Shown here piece after piece: positions 1-5,501 of a stretch of 15,595 nucleotides of DNA. The notes under the pieces were generated by a model, which saw nothing but the letters and a program-made list of their open reading frames with translations, searched no databases and was not told the origin of the DNA. Within the stretch, counting starts at the first letter, position 1; each line of letters opens with the position of its first letter. Location: positions 1 through 15,595 of the forward strand of contig CAYHBQ010000017.1 in NCBI GenBank assembly GCA_964354995.1, read 5' to 3'. The position numbers and the translations under genes are program-made. Source of the stretch: JBBSZK01 sp964354995. GTDB taxonomy: Archaea > Nanobdellota > Nanobdellia > Pacearchaeales > GW2011-AR1.

Positions 1-12
1 CTCTTCCGATCT
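1..12. other. Illumina adapter remnant at the left edge
   Basis: The first twelve bases, CTCTTCCGATCT, are identical to the 3' end of the standard Illumina sequencing adapter. They stand at the extreme edge of the window and merge directly into coding sequence. I infer that this is an untrimmed adapter at a contig end and that native sequence begins near base 13. The adapter happens to be open in the frame of the first gene, so an automatic caller would add four false residues (LFRS). Confidence 0.85.
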
Positions 13-759
13 AATGTTGAGCCCACCGCATCAGTCACATCAATTCTCATTGCGCTCGCGATTGCAGTCAGCCTCATGTTGTTACTCATGCGCCTCAAGG
101 CAGAAGTCTTCTTGCGAGGATGGTTTTTCCTCGTCGTTATAATCGGTATTGCGCTCGCACTTAACGCATTCTTTTACGGATTGCCGTATGCATCGCTCGT
201 TTCGATTATCATTGCTGCACCCCTCGCCTATCTCAAAATCTTCAAACGAAACATGTATGCACATAACGGAACCGAACTAGTTATCTATCCAGGGATTGCT
301 TCGGTGTTTATCCCTCTACTTTCCATCCCCTCAGCCATAATTCTCTTAGTGCTTATTTCAGCATACGATATGTATGCGGTCTGGCACGCAGGGTTCATGC
401 AAAAAATGGCGCGGTACCAAATTGAGACCTTGCGTCTTTTCTCGGGCTTTTTCATTCCATATCTCGGGAAAAAAGAACGCATCGTGTTGCAAAGAGCAAA
501 AGCCGCAGGCAATAAAAACAAGAAAGTTCCCGTACACATTGCAATACTCGGTGGAGGCGACATCGTGTTCCCCATCATTATCGCGGGCCTCGTCCTGCAA
601 GCGTGGGGTCTTGTTCCTGCTCTGATTGTAACGCTCGGCGCAACACTTGGGCTTACGTTCCTCTTTTATATCTCAAAGAAAGGCAAGTTTTACCCCGCCA
701 TGCCGTTCATCACCGTAGGCATATTCATAGGGCTTGCAATAGCGTATATAATTCGCTAA
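13..759 (+). CDS. Presenilin/signal peptide peptidase-type intramembrane aspartyl protease, N-terminus missing
   Basis: This is a polytopic membrane protein whose reading frame stays open to the left edge, so its N-terminus is lost. Counting from the internal ATG at 76, three hallmarks of the GxGD aspartyl proteases (peptidase family A22) appear in the right order. These are a YD motif at Y97-D98 in a hydrophobic helix, a GGGD motif at 159-162 at the start of the next helix, and P-A-M-P at 207-210, matching the PAL motif, before the last helix. A polar, lysine-rich loop (about 130-152) separates the two catalytic helices, as is usual in the family. D98 and D162 would be the catalytic aspartates. 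Archaeal presenilin homologues have nine membrane segments and about 300 residues; about seven segments are visible here. The family cleaves substrates within the lipid bilayer. The TAA stop at 757-759 directly abuts the convergent stop of the next gene. The family call is strong; the substrate is unknown. Confidence 0.85.
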   Translation, partial: NVEPTASVTSILIALAIAVSLMLLLMRLKAEVFLRGWFFLVVIIGIALALNAFFYGLPYASLVSIIIAAPLAYLKIFKRNMYAHNGTELVIYPGIASVFIPLLSIPSAIILLVLISAYDMYAVWHAGFMQKMARYQIETLRLFSGFFIPYLGKKERIVLQRAKAAGNKNKKVPVHIAILGGGDIVFPIIIAGLVLQAWGLVPALIVTLGATLGLTFLFYISKKGKFYPAMPFITVGIFIGLAIAYIIR

Positions 760-1476
760 TTAGTCAAGCTCTTTTCTAATCAGGTCCATTTCGCCTTCTT
801 CTGCATTATCGATTGCAGTTCGTATTCGCTGACCATATTCTTTGATATCTTTGGGAGTAAGTACGACGAGGTCAAGCCCCTTAGTGTAAATGTCTCTCGC
901 AGAGTGTCGTATGGCTCGACGGGAGAGATCCATTCCTGCCATGAGGTCCATATAATTTTCGGAGATGATATCGACCGGTCCGCGTCTGCGCACAAGTTCT
1001 TGACTCATGAAATCAAGAGCGTAGTCGGATCCGCTTCCAATTGCAGTCCCCTCACGGCGCTCTACGCCCCCAAGCGGAAAACAAGTGTACAAGACAGGAG
1101 AGCCATCTTCATCGAGGCATGCAATAAGCGCTGAGTTCGAATCATCAGGTCGTAAAAATCGTCCTTTTGCGCGCTTTAAGTGAATCGCTTCCATATTTGG
1201 GAAAAAACCGTCATTCGCAATCTTTTGCAAGTCTAATTTTCCATTAACAAATTTCTTGACTAAATCCTGTGCGAGAGTATCATAAATTCCCGCAATCCCG
1301 ATAACGGATCTTCCGTCTTGAGCAGCATACAATTTCTTGTAAGGTGCCTGCACGCGTCTCTTTAAGACGACTTCACCTTTATCATCAAAATCGGTACCCG
1401 TCCCCGTCATGTCAGACGCAAGGACTATCGCGGACGCGCCTTTGTATCGTGTCTCTAATCCTATAATCGTGGTCAT
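760..1476 (-). CDS. Proteasome beta-like Ntn-hydrolase, no propeptide
   Basis: The 238-residue protein has the layout of a proteasome beta/HslV-type Ntn hydrolase. It starts M-T-T-I-I-G, so removal of Met alone would expose a Thr nucleophile; there is no propeptide. Further likely active-site positions are D22 (like D17), K47/K48 (like K33) in P-Y-K-K-L-Y, the G-S-G-S-D-Y motif at 147-152 (like S129), and D195 (like D166) in the R-D-I-Y-T-K-G segment. A four-residue insertion before D22 and weak overall resemblance suggest a diverged member, possibly outside the canonical 20S core. I chose ATG 1476 over the in-frame GTG at 1485 for two reasons: its TATA centre lies 27.5 nt upstream, the same distance as for the divergent gene, and Thr follows Met directly. 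No alpha subunit is in the window. Whether it forms a true proteasome is inference. Confidence 0.8.
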   Translation of the reverse strand: MTTIIGLETRYKGASAIVLASDMTGTGTDFDDKGEVVLKRRVQAPYKKLYAAQDGRSVIGIAGIYDTLAQDLVKKFVNGKLDLQKIANDGFFPNMEAIHLKRAKGRFLRPDDSNSALIACLDEDGSPVLYTCFPLGGVERREGTAIGSGSDYALDFMSQELVRRRGPVDIISENYMDLMAGMDLSRRAIRHSARDIYTKGLDLVVLTPKDIKEYGQRIRTAIDNAEEGEMDLIRKELD

Positions 1477-1498
1477 GAATCTCACGTCATCGAGACCC

Positions 1499-1512
1499 TA
1501 TTTAAACTTTCT
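1499..1512 (-). promoter_or_regulatory. BRE/TATA of the proteasome-like gene
   Basis: On the minus strand the sequence reads AGAAAG-TTTAAATA. The centre of TTTAAA lies 27.5 nt upstream of the A of the ATG at 1476, the spacing of a leaderless archaeal transcript. It mirrors the element of the divergent regulator gene at 1543-1557. Confidence 0.8.
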
Positions 1513-1542
1513 TATTTTATGTCACTCTTTAGGCACAACATG

Positions 1543-1557
1543 AGAAAGGTTTAAATA
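1543..1557 (+). promoter_or_regulatory. BRE/TATA of the TrmB-family gene
   Basis: The sequence is AGAAAGG-TTTAAATA. The TTTAAA centre is 27.5 nt upstream of the ATG at 1580. Apart from one extra G it matches the proteasome-side element, so the two form an inverted repeat flanking about 30 bp (1513-1542) that could hold an operator. No clear palindromic operator is visible between them. Confidence 0.8.
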
Positions 1558-1579
1558 CCCCTTCCTGCGTCACTCGACC

Positions 1580-2365
1580 ATGATAGTAAAACCTGATATG
1601 GTCAAAAAGGTCAAAGAATACTTTAACCTGAACATTTATGAAACGAAAGTCTGGCTTGCGTTGCTCTCCAAAGGAATTGTAACCGCAGGCGAGACGGCCG
1701 AATTGTCAGGCGTGCCTCGCTCTCGTACATACGACGTGCTTGAGTCGCTCGAAAAGCGCGGATTTGCCATTGTGAAAATTGGAAAACCCGTTAAGTATAT
1801 CGCAGTTGACCCCAATGCAGTACTCGAAAAGATGAAATCTTCAGTCCTTATTGACGCACAAGACCGTGTTAAATCGCTCGCAACGCTCAGAGAAACCTCC
1901 GAATATACGGAACTAGAACAACTTCATAAAACAGGTATCGCTCCGATTAAATCAGAAGACCTTTCAGGATTTTTACGCGGACGCGCAAATATTGTTTCAA
2001 AATTGCGCGAGCTCGTTACAAACGCAGAGAAAGAACTAACGTTGTATACCTCTTTAGGTGACTTTGAAAAGAAATCGCGCGTATTGCTTCCCGCACTTGA
2101 AAATGCTCAAAAGAAAAACGTAAAGCTGAAAATCATTCTTACGGGAGAAGAAGAAGCCGTTAAGAAGGCTGCATCAAAGACGGGACTTAAAATGCGTCAT
2201 GGGGACCATAAAGGCAGATTCTTTATGGCAGATAAGCGTGAAGTGCTCTTCATGTTACATCCAGAAAGCGTTGAAGAAGAATGCGCCATCTGGTTAAAAT
2301 CTCCGTTCTTTACTGAATCGCTCGACACGCTCTTTGACTATCAGCTCAAACGAGGGCAAAATTAG
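1580..2365 (+). CDS. TrmB-family transcriptional regulator
   Basis: The 261-residue protein has the two-part layout of archaeal TrmB-like regulators. A winged helix-turn-helix (about residues 10-78) carries the segment T-A-G-E-T-A-E-L-S-G-V-P-R-S-R-T-Y-D-V-L, where S-R-T-Y-D-V-L is typical of the recognition helix. After a charged linker comes an alpha/beta C-terminal domain (about 125-255) like the effector/dimerisation part of the family. Known members control sugar uptake or other metabolism by binding DNA in a ligand-dependent way; the ligand here cannot be read from sequence. The ATG at 1580 is chosen because its TATA centre is 27.5 nt upstream. The gene diverges from the proteasome-like gene across about 100 bp, so self-regulation or control of that gene is possible (inference). 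The stop is TAG. Confidence 0.87.
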   Translation: MIVKPDMVKKVKEYFNLNIYETKVWLALLSKGIVTAGETAELSGVPRSRTYDVLESLEKRGFAIVKIGKPVKYIAVDPNAVLEKMKSSVLIDAQDRVKSLATLRETSEYTELEQLHKTGIAPIKSEDLSGFLRGRANIVSKLRELVTNAEKELTLYTSLGDFEKKSRVLLPALENAQKKNVKLKIILTGEEEAVKKAASKTGLKMRHGDHKGRFFMADKREVLFMLHPESVEEECAIWLKSPFFTESLDTLFDYQLKRGQN

Positions 2366-2374
2366 GGGCGGAAC

Positions 2375-2740
2375 ATGAAAAATAGAGATTATTCCTTTGA
2401 ATCAAAGGCTCGACTCGAAAAGATGGGGGATATGGTTCTTCTCTATCGAGACGATGGTGATCTCATAGGACACGCCTTCGTTGAAGACTCCTCTTTGGCA
2501 GATTTATACGATAGAGTACAACTTAACCTAGAAGCTGGAATGATAACCGATGGAAAGGCTGCTCATTTCAGACGATTGATTTGTAAGTTAGGTTACACAC
2601 CTGACACAAACGTGTCTCAGCGCATTGCACCTTCCTCAGAAGAGCATAGGTTGGGAAAGAATATTGAAAAGTATACGCGAGCCCTTCATAATCTGGAATC
2701 ACAGATTAACGTACTGCGTGATTTGGGAATAGCCGCTTAA
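2375..2740 (+). CDS. Conserved-looking small protein of unknown function
   Basis: I do not recognise this 121-residue protein. It is soluble, with no signal peptide or membrane segment. The N-terminal half (residues 1-75) looks mixed alpha/beta, including M-V-L-L-Y-R-D-D-G-D-L-I-G; the C-terminal part (about 88-120) is likely one amphipathic helix with heptad-like hydrophobics, which may form a coiled coil. It starts nine bases after the stop of the TrmB-family gene, with a purine-rich stretch (AGGGGCGGA, 2364-2372) just before the ATG that may act as a ribosome binding site, so it is probably co-transcribed with the regulator. Its stop overlaps that of the convergent CCA enzyme gene by four bases. 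The reading frame is credible from its length, start context and placement; the function is open. Confidence 0.72.
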   Translation: MKNRDYSFESKARLEKMGDMVLLYRDDGDLIGHAFVEDSSLADLYDRVQLNLEAGMITDGKAAHFRRLICKLGYTPDTNVSQRIAPSSEEHRLGKNIEKYTRALHNLESQINVLRDLGIAA

Positions 2741-4017
2741 ACTGTTTCTACTCGCGCTTCCGTAAGACCCATGTTATACATTTGTTCGTGATTGCTCGTT
2801 AGTTCGGTAATAGTTTGTTCAAACGTTTTTGTGTTGGTCACATGTGCAATCAGCCGCCCTTTTTTTACGAATGTTTTAGCATGATGGCGTTTAAATGCCA
2901 CACATGCTTCTTTCATACGTATCAACGGGCCCCTGCGTTCAGTTGTAGTTTTTGGCGTATACGCAACAAAGAGCGTTGCGCATTGTTCGCCTGCATAGTC
3001 AAATCGATGCGCGCGAATTGAAAAATAAGGAGTTGCCTGTTCAACGAGATAGGACGCAACTTTTTTTAACTTCGTCCCCGCAATATCTCCCGCCTGACGA
3101 TCCGTATATAACACAATACGTCGCACATCAAAATGTTTTTTATGAGCTCGACTTGTAAACGCTTGTAGGTCAAACGGTTTTTCAACAAAAAAACTATCTG
3201 CAGGGTGTGCGAGAAATTTCTTCGCGGCCTTCTGGAACGTTTGAAAGCTTTCATCACTTAGCGCCGCAAGCACGTTGCGTTCTTTATAGGTAGGGTCAAC
3301 AAGCACAATCGGACTTTGTCGTTTTGCCTCATTGAGAGATAATCGAGCTTCCACGGCCGTGCGGTAGTGATGCGCAGGGTCAAGTACAAGAGGTTCTCGT
3401 GCGCGACTTAGTCCTCGAAGGAAATTTGCAAACGTCTTGTACTGGATAATCAAGCATTCAAGACCATATCCTGAAAATCCTCTGATATAACTTTCAGCAC
3501 CATAAATCCCCTGCGCATGGCAAAACTGTTTGGCAAGCCGCACATCATCAGCCATGCGTCGGTTCAATCGCTTTTTTATATAAGATACATGAAAGTAACT
3601 CAAGTCGGTAACATTTTCCGCGCGAACAGGTCGAGGTATGTCGAGCACGGGAATAATCTCAAAAATAACGCGCCCCCCATGACGAAATAATTGAAAATAA
3701 TCTCGGCTTCCATGAATCTTCTTGAGCACAAGCTGCTTTGAATCAGCAACCATCATAAGGGCTTTCTCAAGCGCAGCACTAGACTCTTTTATCTGTTTAA
3801 TTCGAACAAATACATCTATATCATATCCCCCTTTCTTTACCAAGGTACCTTTAGCAAAACTCCCTCCCACAAAAACACGCGTCCGCAATCTCGTTTTAGC
3901 AAGCGCCTTTCGCAATGATATGAGAAACTCCCCACATTCTTTTTTGAGGCCTGCTTGCTCCTGCTCGGAAGGACGTAATAATGAATAGTGCTTATTGAGC
4001 ACACGAGCGAGACTCAT
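2737..4017 (-). CDS. cca: CCA-adding enzyme (archaeal class I tRNA nucleotidyltransferase)
   Basis: This protein adds or repairs the 3'-terminal CCA of tRNAs without a nucleic acid template. Numbering from an alternative upstream ATG at 4032 (431 residues), the nucleotidyltransferase signature G-G-S-F-A-K-G-T lies at 56-63 and the catalytic D-I-D at 71-73. The third carboxylate appears to be E125 in F-E-I-I-P, where the archaeal family usually has Asp. The archaeal-specific segment I-Y-G-A-E-S-Y-I-R-G-F-S-G-Y (176-189) and the C-terminal G-P-L-I-R-M region (about 377) agree with class I enzymes of about 430-440 residues. I prefer the ATG at 4017 (426 residues) because the TTTAAA centre at 4043.5 is 26.5 nt upstream; from 4032 it would be only 11.5 nt. 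It overlaps the convergent upstream gene by four bases at the stops. Confidence 0.9.
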   Translation of the reverse strand: MSLARVLNKHYSLLRPSEQEQAGLKKECGEFLISLRKALAKTRLRTRVFVGGSFAKGTLVKKGGYDIDVFVRIKQIKESSAALEKALMMVADSKQLVLKKIHGSRDYFQLFRHGGRVIFEIIPVLDIPRPVRAENVTDLSYFHVSYIKKRLNRRMADDVRLAKQFCHAQGIYGAESYIRGFSGYGLECLIIQYKTFANFLRGLSRAREPLVLDPAHHYRTAVEARLSLNEAKRQSPIVLVDPTYKERNVLAALSDESFQTFQKAAKKFLAHPADSFFVEKPFDLQAFTSRAHKKHFDVRRIVLYTDRQAGDIAGTKLKKVASYLVEQATPYFSIRAHRFDYAGEQCATLFVAYTPKTTTERRGPLIRMKEACVAFKRHHAKTFVKKGRLIAHVTNTKTFEQTITELTSNHEQMYNMGLTEARVETV

Positions 4018-4040
4018 GCCTGCTACAGACATGCATTGTT

Positions 4041-4046
4041 TTTAAA
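4041..4046 (-). promoter_or_regulatory. TATA box of cca
   Basis: Minus strand GTTTAAAAAC. The TTTAAA centre lies 26.5 nt before the ATG at 4017 and 11.5 nt before the alternative ATG at 4032, which supports the shorter protein. It lies between the cca start and the end of the oapC-like gene. Confidence 0.6.
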
Positions 4047-4051
4047 CGTCG

Positions 4052-4444
4052 CTATTTCTTTCGAGAAATCGTGCTGGGAAGTTGCGACCCTAGATCAATA
4101 AAATATTTGCCCTCTTCCAGAGTATACACTAGCGGGCGTTCTTTATTGAAAAGATTGTGTAAATCAATCATATACGTCCCGGGCTTTAGTATTTTCACAC
4201 TCTCAAAGTCTAGAACAATGGGAGCCTCCTCAACGTTTTCAACACCGATTATTTCGCGTACATCGTGTTCTATCTGTTGCTTTTCTTCTTCGGAAAGCAC
4301 AACGGGCTCGGGCGCACGTTCAATCTTCGCAAGTTTTTCAGAGGTTAAATAAAAAAAGAACTTACTTCCACAACTACATCCGTGGAGTACCTCTCGAGAT
4401 CCGTCAGTATAGGTTTTGTTACAGTGAACGCATCGATGAGGCAT
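4052..4444 (-). CDS. oapC: Zn-ribbon protein OapC (DUF2072-like)
   Basis: The 130-residue protein begins with a zinc-ribbon: M-P-H-R-C-V-H-C at 1-8 and G-C-S-C-G at 22-26, giving CxxC and CxC ligand pairs. A short charged linker and a small C-terminal beta-rich part follow (about 75-130, with L-K-P-G-T-Y-M-I-D-L and E-G-K-Y-F-I-D-L). This matches the archaeal Zn-ribbon family that sits with a DUF2073 protein and an Era-like GTPase; in haloarchaea the trio is named oapA-oapB-oapC for origin-associated proteins. The biochemical role is unknown. It follows oapB by 32 bp, and a TTTATTAA box 25.5 nt before the ATG suggests its own leaderless transcript besides any read-through. The stop is TAG. 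The family call rests on motif and gene order from memory of the family. Confidence 0.85.
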   Translation of the reverse strand: MPHRCVHCNKTYTDGSREVLHGCSCGSKFFFYLTSEKLAKIERAPEPVVLSEEEKQQIEHDVREIIGVENVEEAPIVLDFESVKILKPGTYMIDLHNLFNKERPLVYTLEEGKYFIDLGSQLPSTISRKK

Positions 4445-4465
4445 ATAAACACACGCTATCTCCCA

Positions 4466-4473
4466 TTAATAAA
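4466..4473 (-). promoter_or_regulatory. TATA box of the oapC-like gene
   Basis: Minus strand TTTATTAA, centred 25.5 nt upstream of the ATG at 4444 and only a few bases after the oapB stop. It suggests an internal promoter that lets oapC be expressed apart from the long surface-protein operon. Confidence 0.6.
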
Positions 4474-4476
4474 GAT

Positions 4477-4872
4477 TTAGCCAAGCAGAACTTCAAGCTT
4501 TTTGGGGTCTTTCTTAATTTCCTTCACTATAGATGCCGGACCAATGATTGTAAGCGCATTATGATGGCCAACAAGCGTTTTAGCGATGCCTTTGCGCACT
4601 TTCATCATAAATGTTTCATCACCCATATCAGGTTCGATGACTGCAAGTTCAATACCCTTAAACGTCTTTACATGATCGACCATAGCCATGGTATCTTCAA
4701 TTAACCTAATTTCTTCCTCGGGACGTAGTCTCCCTTGAATAATTAACACTTTATTACTCAACACGAGATGCAATATCTTCTTAATGCGATCGCTAATAGA
4801 AAGCTCTCGTATCTCTGAGAACGGAATGATATGTAAGTTCACTCCCTTTATTTTCACATCTTTATGTTTCAT
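4477..4872 (-). CDS. oapB: OapB, DUF2073 family protein
   Basis: The 131-residue soluble protein matches the DUF2073 family in length and pattern. It has an N-terminal I-K-G-V-N-L-H-I-I-P stretch, a basic helix near 29-40, K-V-L-I-I-Q-G-R-L-R-P-E-E-E at 41-54, a central I-E-P-D-M-G-D (79-85) and a C-terminal L-T-I-I-G-P segment (107-112). In many archaea this gene lies between an Era-like GTPase and a Zn-ribbon gene, exactly as here. Its role is not established. The ATG lies two bases after the stop of the GTPase gene with no clear Shine-Dalgarno sequence, so translation is probably coupled. The name OapB follows the haloarchaeal origin-associated nomenclature; nothing in this window itself proves an origin. 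Confidence 0.87.
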   Translation of the reverse strand: MKHKDVKIKGVNLHIIPFSEIRELSISDRIKKILHLVLSNKVLIIQGRLRPEEEIRLIEDTMAMVDHVKTFKGIELAVIEPDMGDETFMMKVRKGIAKTLVGHHNALTIIGPASIVKEIKKDPKKLEVLLG

Positions 4873-4874
4873 AG

Positions 4875-5501
4875 TTATACTTTTTTCGCAAGTCTGAAGA
4901 GCGCCTCGTAGAGCTCATCAATGTTAATGCGTTTCTTAACTGAAATGCCAACCACGTCGTAATCAGGGAATGCGGATTCAATCTTCTTCACTGAAGCGTT
5001 TTTGAGGTCAATCTTATTAGCCACAAGCAACACAGGTATTTTCCGAGCAACAAGATTTCCAACAATAGTAAGATTAACTTGCGAATACGGATTTTCACTT
5101 GCATCCATTACCACAATGACTGCATCCATATCATCAAGCCATTTAATGCTTTCAATTATCCCTTGCGTCGCTTCCTTCGCACGTCGTTTTGCCTCACCCC
5201 TCTTCAGCCCAAACCGAAGAAAATCTTCATAATCTATTTTTGTTGCAATTCCTGGCGTGTCCACAATTTTAAACACTAATTTTTTGCCCTTGTGTTCTAC
5301 TTCAACTTTCTCTTTGAACTGTATTTGTCGCGTTTCATGGGGGACTTCACTAACTACGCCTATCGATTCTCCGGTCCAATCTTGTGAAATGAGATTTGCA
5401 AGACTTGTTTTGCCCGCATTTGGAGGTCCATAAAATCCTATTTTTAGGTTATCGCGACGCTTAAACCACCCACTAAAAAACCGTTTAAGGAAGGCCATCA
5501 T
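4875..5501 (-). CDS. oapA: Era-like small GTPase OapA
   Basis: The 208-residue protein is a TRAFAC-class GTP-binding protein. The P-loop G-P-P-N-A-G-K-T-S is at 25-33, a switch I Thr at about T58, D-T-P-G at 81-84, N-K-I-D at 162-165 and a G5-like S187 in V-G-I-S-V-K-K. A basic, aromatic N-terminus (K6-R7-F8-F9 and W12-F13-K14-R15-R16) could touch membranes or nucleic acid. It lacks the KH RNA-binding domain of bacterial Era. It heads the conserved trio with the DUF2073 and Zn-ribbon genes. Its ATG overlaps the TGA of the 887-residue surface protein gene by four bases (ATGA), so it is translationally coupled to a membrane protein, which is an odd partner. A second ATG follows at once (5498). 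Cellular role unknown; a link to replication origins is known only by neighbourhood in haloarchaea. Confidence 0.88.
   Translation of the reverse strand: MMAFLKRFFSGWFKRRDNLKIGFYGPPNAGKTSLANLISQDWTGESIGVVSEVPHETRQIQFKEKVEVEHKGKKLVFKIVDTPGIATKIDYEDFLRFGLKRGEAKRRAKEATQGIIESIKWLDDMDAVIVVMDASENPYSQVNLTIVGNLVARKIPVLLVANKIDLKNASVKKIESAFPDYDVVGISVKKRINIDELYEALFRLAKKV

Noticed and set aside
4445..4476. Replication origin near the oap cluster
   Set aside because: Gaps are only about 30 bp, no repeated ORB-like motif or orc1 gene is visible; haloarchaeal naming alone is not evidence here.
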